A stretch of 64,000 nucleotides of DNA from Brienomyrus brachyistius (lineage: Eukaryota; Chordata; Actinopteri; Osteoglossiformes; Mormyridae): the NCBI RefSeq assembly GCF_023856365.1, contig NC_064543.1:4113952-4177951 (forward strand). The letters are read 5' to 3'. Shown piece after piece: positions 29,700 through 42,312 of the stretch; the first letter of the stretch is position 1, and the number at the start of each line of letters is the position of its first letter. Made by a program: the position numbers and the translations under genes. The notes under the pieces were generated by a model. It did no database searches. It was not told the origin of the DNA and saw only the letters and a list, made by a program, of their open reading frames with translations.

Positions 29700-32600
29700 G
29701 ATGCTGGGGAGGGGCTCCCTGTATGAGAGAGACAACAGGGTCAACCTTGCAGGGCAGCAAGGACTGGAACACTCACAGTAAACTGAAAACAACGGTAAAC
29801 ACAGGAAACGGAAGATTCCAACCCAGCCCTTTGAGACACACACCGGTCGCTTGAAGCGACACCAGGTTATTTACAAACAAGCAGTGAAGGGGCACGGCGT
29901 GACCTGGCAGTCTTCATTCCTTACACAAACAGCCACTCCATAGGCCAGAGGGACACTGCCAAGTTTCCAGAGTCGTCGTTAAAAGACCGAGCGAGAAGGG
30001 TGGGTTTGGGCCACTAATGAACACAGAACCAAGAATACAGGGAAGGAAGCAGGGGCTGCATCCGAAAAGCCCCCCCAGAAAAGTCCCAGCTGTAAAATCC
30101 GAAACATGCAGAATATAAACAGAGAGACCCTCGGGAGTGCATGGGTGAGGGACTGATGTTTAGCTTACACAAGCCTCTCTCAGGGCAGGGATGCTCTGAA
30201 AAGCCTGTCAAGTACAGCAAGGGAACAACCCGCAGACATCTTCAAAAGGAAGCTGAAATGCGACTTGACCGCCATGTTCCCAGACAGACGGGGAAACAAG
30301 ACCCTCCCCCTTTACAAAAACAAAAGACAATACAGATCAGGCGATTCCTAAGTTACACTCAGGTGGCTTTGATAAGGGCATCCACAGACAGCCAGCCGCT
30401 CACATCCTGGCTCACGCAGATCCCACCCCCCCCAAAGCAGATGGCAAAGTAAGAGCAAACGAGGCAGATGTTTCTGTAAAACATGTGCTGCGACAGAACA
30501 CATACTTCCTCCTGTCTGTCCCATTCTTTCTGGTGATTGTTTCGGGGGGGGGGGGTTAGTCCCCCCCCACCCAACTGTCAATCACAGGCAGACCACACCC
30601 AAAGGGGGATGTCATTTATTCTAACATGGAGGCGCTGGCATCAACACCAGCTAGTGAGCCAGATATGCACGCATGTTGCATCTTTCTCATTCAGTCTGTC
30701 TAGATTCCAGGTCAGTATATATGATACGCACAAAGTAACAAGAAGGAATTCACAGGATCAGGGCAGAAGGTGTACAGGGCTGTTTCCATATTATCCTGTG
30801 TAAGGTGAATCTAAAGATTCACTAACATGAAAAACCACCAACACATAGATAATGTTTCGCATAGAGACCACAACACTGCGAGGCTTATATAAAGGAGTGA
30901 ACCTCAGAGAGGGGGGGGATCTCAAAAGCTAGTTTAAACCAGTTTTTTCTTAAGCAGAAAAGATCCTGTGGATGTGTGTGTGTGTGTGTGTGTGTGTGAG
31001 ATCCCACAGGATACAGACCAACAGACAAGGCCCACCCCTCCGCCATACCCATCCCAAAAAGGGTGGACGACTCACACGACCATCTCAAAACTCCCATAAT
31101 CACCTTCTTCATTTTCCCCTTGAGCACCCCCGCCTCGGTGACGACATCACCGCAGGACTCGGCCTCTCCCAAGCAAACAAATTTCCACGGAGCAACAAAT
31201 GTGGAAGAGAGCAGTGACACCACAGAGAAGTTTCCGGATCCTTTATATCTCCCCACTGCCCTCAGATGTCAAGGGAGACAAACGGGATTAAAATCCGTCA
31301 AGGTGGAAGTACTCTGCACTGTCACTGAGGGGACCGGAGCAGTACGTCCATCTCACACACACAGACACACACACCTTCACTTCCTCTTTTACACTGGAGT
31401 CCTTTCTTGTCCCCACATAAGTCAGCACCAAACACATGTGATCACACAGGACTGGGAGTCAAACCCTATGAACTGGTACCAGTTTCCTGAGAAATGCTGC
31501 ATTTCATGATCAGCCCAATCTGCACCTTACCCTAACCCCACATGGCGTGCCCCCTCAGGGTACTGAGGGGAGGGGGCGGGGGGGTTATTCCACAAGGCCA
31601 CACACCTGTCAATGGATGGCAGAACGATCAGGATAAGGGCAGACCACTTAGAGTAACTCCACAGGCAATGAAAATACCTCTCACAGCTGGACCTTTTAAA
31701 ACTAGCCTTTGTCATGTTATAGCCTGACGTTTGTAAAACGTACGGAATGGAAAATGGTTTGAGGCATTCGAGAAATAATGGTGCCTTCTAGCACCATGAC
31801 AGGATGATGCCACACCAGAGGAAGCTATAAAAGTAAAAGGCGCCCCCCCCCCCCGATCAGTGACGCTGAGCCCAGGCCATGACCTGCTCTGACCTGACAC
31901 AGCTCCACCACAAGATAGTGACCGTCTCCCAGGCGGTTAGCACCTCTGCTCACGCAGCCCCAGCTCAGAACCGCACATCCAGTATCACACCCCACACCAC
32001 ACATCTCCATGCCAGGGCAGACATGTTCCCTTTTAAAAACTTCCCCAGCAGAAGTCTCATCCCAAAGGTGAGTTTAAATGGCACAGAGGAAGGCTCCTCT
32101 CCCTGAGCATGACCCAATTCGCCCTAATGCTCCAAAACAGTTTGTGTTGATGGAATCATTAGCCAGATTAGGGCTCTCCATTCCGGCAGGCACAAAGGGT
32201 CGTTTGTTGGGGCTGACCGAATGCACCCACATATGGAAAGCCACGCAAAAGGCTGCATGTGGGTGGACTGGAAGCCCTGGGAGGACGTGTCCACCCTGGA
32301 AGGAAGACCTGAGGACTATGCCTCAGCAGAACAAGGTTTTATGCAACGTGGAAGCTTTTCGCAGAAATCATACTGGAGGGCACTGGTTCAGTGTCACACA
32401 CCAAAGCTTTAAGACGCATCATGTGTGGGATTAATAACCCATGGGAAAATTCTCTCAGACTCCCTGCTGCCTTCTAAATCCCAACTCCAACCGAGATTAG
32501 CGGTAAACAGCTATAATCTTTCTTCCAGATTTTCAGAAGTAAAATGGCAGAAAGCAGGAATACCCACAGTAACACAGGCTGTGCAACACCCCCACCTGCC

Positions 32601-32850
32601 AGCGAAAGCAGGCCTGTGAAATTAAGAATGAGGAGTCAGAACTGTATTTATGATTAACGTCCATTTATATGAAAATCGGCATGACGCTACTATCCACCAC
32701 AGCTGAGAGGAAACGTGGCTTTAAAAAAACCGTATTTAGCTACATTTTCCGCCCTTAGGAAACAAGCGGAAAGCCGCGTGGATCAAGTTTTTAAAGTGCC
32801 ATGTATGTGCGGAGGAAACGCCAGCACACCAGGCATCGAAGCCCTAAGCT
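29700..32850 (-). other. RIPOR1 5' untranslated/intron interval
   Basis: The acceptor at 29718 precedes the start codon by 23 bases, so at least one untranslated exon must lie further right. Nothing in this stretch reads as a conserved protein. It contains a (GT)n tract at 30972-30998 and G/C runs at 30543-30570, 30908-30920 and 31843-31855. Confidence 0.5.
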
Positions 32851-32859
32851 TTGTAATGC

Positions 32860-33890
32860 AACAGACCCTTTAAGTAACACTTTGATCACAGCCGCGGCGG
32901 CTGGCCGACACCAAACGGTGGACACTTTGTTGCGGATCGCCGAGCTCCCGCGATTCCCGGGGTTTAGAGTAAGCTATGCGCTGCGTGGATCGGGATATAC
33001 CCGGGTGTGAGCAAGCCCCATCTCCCGCAGCCTCGGATCCCGCCGTGTTTATGTCTGTACCCTTACCCAACCCAACCCAACCCAACCCGAACCGAACCCG
33101 AACCCGCAATGGGGACGGAGGGGCTGCACTGCGATCCGGGCGCCTCTGAAAAACCGACTCGGGCGTGCGTGTAAAGCCAAGTTCGCTCCGTCTCCGCACG
33201 GCTTCTCACACGTATATTATGCAAAAGGGCTGCGCCGTTAGAAAAGCCGCAATCAGGAGAGCAGCCGGTCTAAACGATAAAACCGGCGCTGGGCATCAAA
33301 CCAGCACGAGATAACCGGTAACAGTACGTACATGTTTAAAGTTTGCGTGTGCAGCGCCGATCCAAACCAAAATGGTCGGTTCCTTGGTGATCGAAGACGG
33401 AGGGTTCGTATTTGTGGGCTGTAGCTGAAGCACGATACTGACAGTCGGTCCAGGCGAAACGCCCTCCTCCCCTCCTCCTCCAAGCCGCTGGCGACTCTGA
33501 GATCACGGCCCCGAGCAGGGTTTTGGGGCTGGAGTCGGGTTAAACGTCCACGCACGTCGTCGGGAGTATGACCAGGTCCGATCGGCACGGATTCACTCGG
33601 ATGGACAGAAAGACAGACACAAAGCGCAACACGCCTGTCCGCGATGGACACCGCGGACCGCAGTCTGTCTGCTGCGATCTGCTGAAGCCCTTCGCCGTAG
33701 TCCTCCGGCGGCCAGGGAGTGCAGCTCAGAGCGGAGGAACAGGGCGGATTCGCACTTTTCCGTTTTGTGGAATGGAAGGAGGTTGTCCCCCCTTCCCGAT
33801 TTACTCACTCTCCCCGTCTCCTCCCCGATATCATCCACAAAGCATCCGGCTGCTCGCGGGCAGGAGTGGCGGATGTCCGTCATTAACTTA
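32860..33890 (-). promoter_or_regulatory. CpG-rich region, candidate RIPOR1 promoter
   Basis: This kilobase has many CG dinucleotides (around 32890-33000, 33100-33250, 33340-33720), unlike the AT-rich DNA on both sides. No conserved frame is visible. It lies about 3.2 kb upstream of the first RIPOR1 coding exon, which needs an untranslated exon. A short run of cccaa pentamers occurs at 33066-33088. Assignment to RIPOR1 is inference. Confidence 0.5.
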
Positions 33891-34100
33891 ACCACGTTAA
33901 AACAATGCAAGTTCTGCCCAAGCTACAGATTTCAAGTCGAAAGTTAATTAAACTGACACCGAGTCACCAACACTGAGCTCACGTTTTGGAGAGGTAACTG
34001 TACGTGTCCTCATCCAACCCGAGAAAGCAAACGGGGAGGCGGGTGTTACTCATCTATATTAACAATATTATTTAGTGCATAATATCATAACGCATACCAT

Positions 34101-34250
34101 ATACAACTCCGTTTCCAAAAAAAAAGTTGGGACACTGTGATGTTTGTAAATAAAAACCAAATTCGATGATTTTCAAATCAATAAACCCGTATTTAATTGA
34201 AAGTAGAACAAAGACAACATATCAAATGTTGAAACAGAATAATGTGGGGA
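34101..34250. mobile_element. Fragment of a teleost DNA element
   Basis: Contains tccgtttccaaaaaaaaagt, tgatttt-caaatcaataaac and agaacaaagacaacatatca, words I recognise from a high-copy non-coding repeat in teleost genomes. Only one end is present. Confidence 0.6.
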
Positions 34251-34671
34251 TAAAAAAATAATGGACAGGACAGGTGGAAATCTGAGACGGCATTATAAAA
34301 GCTGCTTAATGGCGATCCGCAATATTAAGGGATTAAGTTACTGTTTTATTAAGTATTTTTATACACGTATTGAAATAGGATAAAATAAAGCCTAATGTGA
34401 AGAATCAGCAGAATAAAATTTTCATTTGAGTCACTGTGTGAGGGATATGCTAAATGGGGGGGGGGGCTTTTTGACTGGGGCTATTTACCATCCAAATTAA
34501 TATTAAGGGATTGTGAGTGGATACGTACGACCATCATGAAAACACCTGGGAAGCTGCAGACCTAGGACACAGACCTGTCTGGGGCAGTGCCAATTCTCAC
34601 TTACAAGGACGGCCCTCTAAAAGCGGATCGCAGTGAAGATGGAGTGTGCTTCAGTACTGGCCCCCCTTAGG

Positions 34672-34916
34672 CACACACACATGTTGGCATACCTATGTAT
34701 ATGGAGACCTTCTATTCATTTCTGTGTTAAAACCCGAACCCCAGTCACAACACCCTTAACCCCCACCCAGCCCTAACCTTAACCATAAGTAACCAAACAA
34801 AATACAACACTAATGGCATTTTTATTGTTTTGATTGCAGTCACAAATTTTTATTAAAAAAATTGTTTCTCTATGTGGAGACTAAAAAAATGGTCCCACAA
34901 TGTAATATGTACATTG

Positions 34917-34960
<44 letters not shown>
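34672..34960 (+). mobile_element. Dispersed fish repeat, copy 1, with (CA)n tail
   Basis: Shares cacccagccctaaccttaac and aaccaaacaaaatacaacac with the stretch at 46440-46650, and in reverse orientation with 60690-60950. It ends in a (CA)n tract at 34920-34956. No coding capacity was seen. The family is not identified. Confidence 0.65.
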
Positions 34961-34961
<1 letters not shown>

Positions 34962-35741
34962 ACACACACGTTGTGCTCAGGTCTAGGTTCTGACTGTGGT
35001 TGCCCATACCCACAGCTCACCCCCTATCCCGGGCTACTTAGCCTCGCTCATTTTCCCCAGAATAGGTTTTCCAAGACACGCCCACAGCCCTTGGTGACTC
35101 CAACTAGACTGTCAAGAAATGGAGCTGCAGCAGAGTGCATTAAGGCCGCTGAGGTGCTGTGCAGCCCGATCTGAGGGGCTAAAGGCGCAGGAGAAATGTG
35201 CAGGAAGAAGAATTTCACAACAAAAACATGTCCCGTCCTGCCGGCGGCAACGCTAATTCCAGACGTATCGCCGAGATAGCGGGTGACTACGCACGGTCTC
35301 CATAGCAACGTCGCTCAGCACAGAACTCGCTCAGGGGCAATCAGGAGGCCACGGGGTACCTGGAACGCAGATTTGGGATCACAAAACACGCTCACAGTGT
35401 GCCGGGTGCCCACTGGTTTGGCTTGCCCCTTAAACTGGGGGTTGTAATGTGAGACAGCCCGGTGTCCTGTGACAATTCCCTAATGATCTTGGACTGTTAA
35501 CTGCAGGAGCCCAGTGTCTGTCACAGGTAATAATGCACAGAGTGAGGCCACCGTGCAGCCAGGACAACCTGCCACAGTCCTGGGATAAAAGCTTGATTCA
35601 CCCACTCGGAATGTGATGACTGGGGCTGCCAGCCGTCAATCATGAGTGACTGAATCACTCCAGCAGTGCTAAGCTGAGCTCTGCCTGTGATGTGTCTCTG
35701 TAATGCTGTGAGGCAGCTTGCCTGAAGCCTTCACTTCCTGT

Positions 35742-35935
35742 CAGGCTTGGTCTGGACCATCCTGTCAGGCCTGGTCTGGACCATCACTTCCTGTCAGGCC
35801 TGGTCTGAACCATCACTTCCTGTCAGGCTTGGTCTGGACCATCCTGTCAGGCCTGGTCTGGACCATCACTTCCTGTCAGGCCTGGTCTGGACCATCACTT
35901 CCTGTCAGGCCTGGTCTGAACCATCACTTCCTAAT
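35742..35935. repeat. Minisatellite with 29-bp and 24-bp unit variants
   Basis: Seven copies of cttcctgtcaggcctggtct plus ggaccatca, some shortened to 24 bp by loss of the acttc segment. The long and short forms appear in a repeated order, suggesting a doubled block. Confidence 0.9.
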
Positions 35936-36287
35936 TTCTAACCATTCTTAAACTAAACTCATGTACAAGCTTATCTCATGCAAAACACTAGACATGGTAA
36001 TGAGACCTACCAGGGGTTGTGGAAGATGAATTATTAGAGAAAGAAAGAGAGAGAGTGAGAGAAAGAGAGAGAGAAGGAGAGAGAGAGAAGACAACTGTTT
36101 CTTTGCTATAGTTCTGCTTGTGCCCAGATAAAAACCTGAAGAATGGGAGGTCTGCTGGGGGAGACTCCACCCCCCACAAACATACACATACTGATAACGT
36201 TCTGCATGATTCCTATCTCTACCCTAACAGCTAGACCTACACAGTGTATTGTTCAGGGTTTACTTGGAATGTACACACACTCACACA

Positions 36288-36350
36288 CTCAGATTAGATG
36301 AGCTTTATTGATCCCAGAGGGCATTTCTTACAAGCACACATCTGAATCTC
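36288..36350. mobile_element. Fragment of a fish interspersed repeat
   Basis: The segment agattagatgagctttattgatcccagaggg resembles a very common fish repeat terminus. Only this short piece is present and the element class is not certain. Confidence 0.45.
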
Positions 36351-36470
36351 TTAAGGGAATTCAGAGCAAATCAAAGAGTCTTAGACAAATTCCAACCGAA
36401 CTCAAAAACAGATGGAAACTGATAATGAACAAAAGTTTTTTTGATTTTTGCAAAATGCGTCTCCAGAAAG

Positions 36471-36786
36471 GGGCAGCGTAGCGGTTAGCACTGTCGCCTC
36501 ACACCTCTGGGCCCAGGGTTTGAGTCTCCACCATGACTGCATGTGTGTGGAGTCTCACCATGTCATTGTGGAGTTTCCTCCGGTTTCTCCCCACAGCCCG
36601 AAAACATGCTGAGGTTCATTGGAGTTACTGAAATGCCCATAGGTGTTCCTGTGTGAGTGTGTCCTGCGATGGGCTGGTGCCCCATTCTGGGGTTTTCCCT
36701 GCCTTGTGTCCATAGCCACCAGGTTAGGCTCCGGACCCCCCCCCACAACCCTGAATAGGACAAGTGGTTACAGAAAATGGATGGAT
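36471..36786 (+). mobile_element. Fish SINE, copy 2 (diverged)
   Basis: Homologous to the element at 22474-22832: it begins gggcagcgtagcggttagca, retains cctcacacctctgggcccag and ends gaaaatggatggatg. It is more diverged than the 45869-46055 copy. Confidence 0.8.
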
Positions 36787-36884
36787 GATATCCCCATAAA
36801 GAGCAAAGTGCATATACACAGGCAGGAAGGAATAAACAAACAAACAAACTAATGCATGGACATGGACCTTGTGCCCATCCTTGT

Positions 36885-37020
36885 ACCTGTGATCACTAGT
36901 TCAATCCCCAGCCACACCAAAATAGTCACATGTTTGTGGGCCCTTGAGCAAAGCCCCTTAACCCCCCAGCTCCAGGGCGGCTTTACGTTAGCTGACGCTG
37001 CACTGTCACCCCAGGCTTGC
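36885..37020 (+). mobile_element. SINE-like fragment
   Basis: Contains gttcaatccccagccacacc (B-box-like) followed by gcccttgagcaaagcccctt aacccc, words typical of another fish SINE group. Truncated. Confidence 0.5.
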
Positions 37021-37419
37021 ACTCATCCGTCTGTGAGTCTCATGAAAGAGTAAGATGGGGCAGGAGAGAAGCATCCCAAAGTACCCGTGCGAATAGGAGG
37101 AATTTCATAAGTATGAACCTCATAGCTTAGCCTCTGTATGGCAGCTAGATTAGTGCCAGTGATCCCAGTAACCATGCAGCTGGCATACTGGACTTGCTGA
37201 AGGAAGACAAGAACATATTTATAAACGCATGTTAAACAGCGTACCTGCTGCCTCCTAACCCTAAACCCTCTGTCTCTGCAGGACTCCAACCCATGCCGCT
37301 TTGGCTCCCTCCATTCTAGTTTTGCATTTCTTCGCTTTCAGAACAATGCAGTATGTGTGCTTGTTTTCAGTGGTGATCATTGTTAAGAATCTTGACGAAC
37401 AGTATTTAAACATTACATC

Positions 37420-37740
37420 ACAGGTTACGAGTCTGTCATGGTCATATGGAGTGACCTTGGTCTTCTTGCTGTCGGTGACGTAGTACCTCTGGGTTCGGTT
37501 CCATCGCATCCTGCAGTTCTCCCATCTGCCGCAGTCGAGGGCCGACGGCCGATGCCGTGGACACATAGGGACGTGCGCAGCGGCATGGACGGACCCAGCG
37601 CCTTAGACCCGATCGACCCAAAAGATGTGTGCGATGAGCGTGACTGCTGGTCCCTGAAGATGCCGACAGACGCGCCAGCACATTTGCTCACCCTGAGAGG
37701 GCCAGTGTGTCCGGTCAGAGCTGGGAATATGTGAAGGACA
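37420..37740. other. Isolated CpG-rich segment, function unknown
   Basis: About 250 bp with dense CG dinucleotides (gacggccgatgccgtgg, gatcgacccaaaag) inside AT-richer intergenic DNA. Both strands stay open for 80-120 codons, but no frame shows a motif I know. A minus-strand donor-like CAGAG|GTACTACG occurs near 37486. It could be an alternative promoter or first exon of RIPOR1, an orphan CpG island or a relic exon. Confidence 0.3.
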
Positions 37741-39603
37741 GCTGGGGGGGGGGGCAGCAGGACAGGTGGGAACCCAAGGGAGGGCAATGGCACGGCGTGT
37801 GAATAATCCAGGTAAGGGGTTTCACCTCCGTGCTCCTGAAAGTCATCACTACTTGAATCCTGGACCTCCTAGAACGTCACATGCGCCCCCCACCCTCTTC
37901 ATTTGGCAGAGGAAGTCAGGTCATCAGTTGCTAAAGGGTATCTGAGTCAGCAGTGATTTACTGTCTTAATTTCACTGGAGTGACCCCACGCCAGGCCCAA
38001 GTCGCCATGACTGCAGTGCGCAATGATGTACCGCTTTGGAGGAAAGAAAAGGAGAAAGCAGGCAGAAGAAGAGAGGAGCATAAGGAGAGGGGGGAGGAGA
38101 TGCAGTCCCAAAAGAGGGGGGGGGGCTATCCCAGGCTCTCTCTACACTGGAGATCGCAAACCCTGTTCATGCTTACCGTGGGGTCTTCCCAACCCCCCTG
38201 ACACTCAGGGGAAGACCAGCTTGGTCCGTCCTGAAACCCGATCGCAGATCTTACGGTTTGCTACCATAATGGCCACCCCCCCCATCTCCCCCGGCCTTTT
38301 ATTGTGAAGATTCAGTGCCTGAGCCTCAGCAGAGCTACAGTGGGAGCTGACGCTGGAAGTTGGTCCTTACAGAGCTCGAAAGGGACATTTAAATATAGAC
38401 TTAATGACAGAGCGGCAGGCATATTTTTTACCAGACATGTTGTAAGGGCCTGCAGACACCATCCCCACGTGATGGCAGCGTTTCAGAAACCGGAAAACAG
38501 GCACAGGACCCCAGACCCTTCCGTCAGCTGAGACTGGGTCCGATGCCGGGGGCTTTTTACAGGTTTCCACTCCCCCTTGGGTCGGGGGCATACAAACAAC
38601 AGGAATCCAAAGGTACATGTTTAAACCCCTACCTGACTAAACCTGAAAACTCATATTAAATGCTCCTCCCCTGTAACCCCTCCTCTCAGCCAAATCTCTT
38701 TGCAACTCAGCTGCCTGCCACTAGGGGGAGAGCTTCCTTTTAAAGCTTTTAAAGAGCCCCACTCATTTTAACGAAGCGGAGAGGCAAACTGTGACGCTGC
38801 CCCTCCCCAGCGGTTCCGTGATTCATGTTGACTTCCTCGTATTTGTTTCCCTTGCTTGTCCTCCTGAATCACGTGACGCCAGTGCGAGACCATAAATAGC
38901 TTCTGGCGTTTGACTGTCTGACTCAAGAAAAGAAAAACTGTCAGCAGGGGAAGCAGACAGGGGGGGGGGGGGGGGCTTGGGGCTTGCAGTTCAGGGTGGC
39001 TGATTTGCCAGTCGTGCTGAGGAACATCAGTCTGCACCTGCAGTCGCTCATTCCCCCCCACCAACCCCAGAACTTATCCTACATGGCCAATCGCCCTCCA
39101 GGCTGTCACAGTTAGGTACCTGTTACTCACAAATGTCTTAGAAGTGTCCCCTCTCCTCCTGAACATCCACTCTATTAAAAGAGGTCCCTCCGCATATGCG
39201 TGTCAAAATCTCAAAGGCTTCCTGGAGGCTGCCCCCTTCCCTACTTTACAGCTGTGACCCCTGGCCCTCCCCCGTGACGCCTCTTCCCACCCCCTAACTC
39301 ACTCTCAGGCCACGGGCCCCTGTTTCCCCCTCCCTCTCTTGCATACAGTGGGCCTGTTCGTTTTGCTGAACAGTGATTTTTTAACACGCTGGAAGCCTAT
39401 CCACTCAGAGTGACCTATAACAGTAACTGGCTCAGCAATAAGCTGTTAACAGTCTCCTTTTCTGCCTCCATCTTGTTTTCTGCCCCTCCTGAGCTGAACT
39501 ATACGGCTGAAACGAAGTTGGCAAGGTGAGCTTCCATGCCAATGGACCAGCATATCGTTATTTATTAAGCTGTCAATCATGGTACCACCAGCAAATGATG
39601 TCA

Positions 39604-39870
39604 GGGAGCCAGGGGGCGTGGCTTCCAACAAGGAGGCATGGCTTCATACATGGAGGCGTGGCTTCCAACAAGGAGGCATGGCTTCATACATGGAAGCGTG
39701 GCTTCATACATGGGGGCGTGGCTTCCAACAAGGAGGCATGGCTTCATACATGGAGGCGTGGCTTCCAACAAGGAGGCATGGCTTCATACATGGAGGCGTG
39801 GCTTCCAACAAGGAGGCATGGGTTCATACATGGGGGCGTGGCTTCATGCATGGGGGCGTGGCTTCCTGTG
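39604..39870. repeat. 40-bp minisatellite made of two 20-bp half units
   Basis: About 6.5 copies of gcttccaacaaggaggcatg followed by gcttcatacatggaggcgtg. The halves are related to each other, so the 40-bp unit is itself a dimer. Open frames across it on the plus strand are repeat artefacts. Confidence 0.95.
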
Positions 39871-40138
39871 AGACCATCTAGGAGACCCTTGGCTTCCATC
39901 CAACACTAGCTGCCTGGCGGTACATCAAGGTGCTTCTGAAGTTCTCACTATTGATTATTTTTGTTTCTCTCTTGATGTTTTTGTTACTCCTTTTTTTAAA
40001 AAAAAATAAATAAAAAAACTAATTTACGCAGCTGGATTCTTCACTGGTCTTGGCTTCAGTGCCAAGTTTAAGGTGCATCCTGGAACTCGGACCTCTGACC
40101 TGAACTGCCATCCTGTGAAAACAAGGGCCACCTCCACA

Positions 40139-40210
40139 TGCCGTGACTCGGGTTCGAACCGAGGTTGCTGCGGCCACAACGCAGAGTACTAACCACTATA
40201 CGATCACGGC
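40139..40210 (-). tRNA. tRNA-His (anticodon GUG)
   Basis: The minus strand reads gccgtgatcgtatagtggtt as acceptor 5' strand, D stem and loop. The anticodon arm is ctgcg-ttgtggc-cgcag with anticodon GTG, the T arm is ctcggttcgaacccgag, and the acceptor 3' strand is tcacggc with discriminator A. The A box (tagtggttagtac) and B box (ggttcgaac) are intact and the sequence is close to the vertebrate cytosolic histidine tRNA. A TTTT terminator lies about 18 bases downstream (40118-40121). CCA is not encoded, as expected for eukaryotes. No other tRNA gene is nearby. Confidence 0.97.
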
Positions 40211-41606
40211 GAGCTACCGGGTCCACGGCAGCTATAGTATCCCAGAGAAAACATTCTCACCATATTCTGCCATTTTCAGATCACGCTATTATCCCCTCCA
40301 CTCAGACTGTAATCTGTAAATGATTCTGAACTGAGAGTCTGTAAACAGGGATAATTCATCTGTATGTGCAGATTTAGCAATATACTCAGAATCTGTAGAG
40401 GAGCCAAATCAAGGCAGAAGGATTTCGAGAAACAGGCTGTATTCATTTACATTTAACAGCTTAGCTTCTGCTACACTGCAAAGCCACTTACTGCCTGTCA
40501 TACAGCTGATGCATTTACTGGAGTAATTCATATTAAGCACCATGTTTAAGCACCACTTTGTGTAGTGATCCATCATTACACCTACTATTTAACCGCAAAG
40601 AGTACAAACAGTTAAACGTTAGCAAGCTTGGAGCTAAATGAGCATAGCTATCGGTTAGACAGCTGCCATGGGAACGTGAGCTGAACAGTGAATCAATGTC
40701 ATTTGCTACTTATTTTTATTTATCATTATATGTTGGAGGTACGCAAGCATTTCACTGTACTCGTACAAACAAAAATAAAGCACTTGAATGTTTCAAACCC
40801 TTTGAGTCCTTTGGTACTGAGAGTACCAACAAGACATGACAGAGTTCCTGTTACACACCGCCCTCTTGTGGACGAACTATCTACCGCCACATTTTTCTAA
40901 TCTGAATGAGCCATGTAATTACACACTAAATGCTTTCAAATAAAAAATAATATTAGGTTGAGGCCCAAACATGTTTTTGGAAAGAGATCTTATTTAAAGC
41001 ACAAATGCTCAATTATTTGGAAAAGCTGTCAGGAATCCTGAAAACGAGGCACCAAACCCATAGCTTATAGTAACTGTATTACACCTGTAGCTTAAGAAGT
41101 AGCTTATTGCGCTATTGATAACATAGGTAATAGGTTCGGATCCCAGGGAGTGCGTACAAAGGGTAACCGCTGATAAGTGTTGTGAGTACTGCCCGTCTCC
41201 AGGCTTTGAATGAGGTACCTTCCTTAAGTCTGGCTTTAAGTCGAATTTGTAGGTAAGTCAGAACAATAACATGATGTATAATAATAACTATACAAGTATA
41301 ATAATAGTAACGATATACAATACTGACCTCGAACTGCTGCAGCTGCACAATGATTTCATAAATGTCACAAAGTAGTGTGTGCGTTCCGTCAGTACAAACG
41401 ATTGTAAACTCAAATGTTTAATATAATAGGATTTACGGCAGTTTGTTTCTAAGTATGACGTGTTTGTGGTTCTTAAGCCAGGATTGTCTGTAAATGTGAC
41501 GACGGTTCCTGTGGGATGTAAAGCCTCTAATTACCCCCCCTGGATCTCAGACACACCTGTAGCAGCAGGGGGCGTGTGAGGCCCACACGCTTGCTTCTCT
41601 GGGACC

Positions 41607-41637
<31 letters not shown>

Positions 41638-41699
41638 CCAGACGCCACACCAAGCTGGCAGGCTCTGCCTCGGACTCACAGCCAACAGACTCTTCAGAA

Positions 41700-41802
41700 T
41701 GTATCTCTAGCTGAGGCCTCTTTGAAGACCATGAGAAAATTAAGGGACCACAGTGAAATATTCAATTTCACTCTTTTTTCAATGTATGGGTGCATGCCTG
41801 TG

Positions 41803-41893
<91 letters not shown>

Positions 41894-42312
41894 AGCCTGG
41901 TTCTTCCCTGCCTGTCATTAGTGAAGGGCTGCTTCCTGCTTTATGGGACTTCAGTCTTGCTTCTAGGAGCCTGATACGAACTGTCCTAGCAGTGCACTTC
42001 ATGCCACTTCATGCCACTTCCTTTTGAAGGTCACTTAATGTCATCCTCCGTTTTATAAGGCACTGCTGGATAAGTTGACGTTCGTCTCTGCTATTAGAAA
42101 GCTGCGGCTAACTTGCTGGTTTTTGGTCGTTCCCAGTGTCTCCTGCTTCACTTTGGTCTTGAGTACTGCTGTCTTAGAAACTTCCAGCCAGGAAGCAACT
42201 TACAGCTCAGTGTAGCTTTCTGGCAGGAGAACCAGGATTAAACTAGGATTTAACAATGCTGATTCTTAAAAAAAATGGAGTGCTCTCTCAGTTTTTTCCA
42301 GAGCTGTATATC
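41700..42312. mobile_element. Degenerate DNA transposon split by an (AT)n tract
   Basis: Left end has gagaaaattaagggaccacagtg and right end has gttttttccagagctgtat, which are inverted-repeat words of a common fish DNA transposon. The interior on the minus strand shows broken stretches resembling a transposase-associated helix-turn-helix region with several stops. An (AT)n microsatellite at 41808-41890 interrupts it. The family is not certain. Confidence 0.5.
41808..41890. repeat. (AT)n microsatellite, about 41 units
   Basis: A pure alternating at tract of about 83 bp. Confidence 0.97.

Noticed and set aside
33060..33110. Run of cccaa pentamers as telomeric repeat
   Set aside because: The unit is cccaa/cccga, not the vertebrate ccctaa hexamer, and is only about 30 bp long.
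34735..34795. Ctaaccttaacc-type words as interstitial telomere sequence
   Set aside because: They are irregular and part of a dispersed repeat also present at 46.4 kb and 60.8 kb.
39526..39909. Repetitive peptide frame (HGGVASNKEAWLHTW-type) on the plus strand
   Set aside because: The 40-bp minisatellite keeps three frames open; no homology or gene structure.
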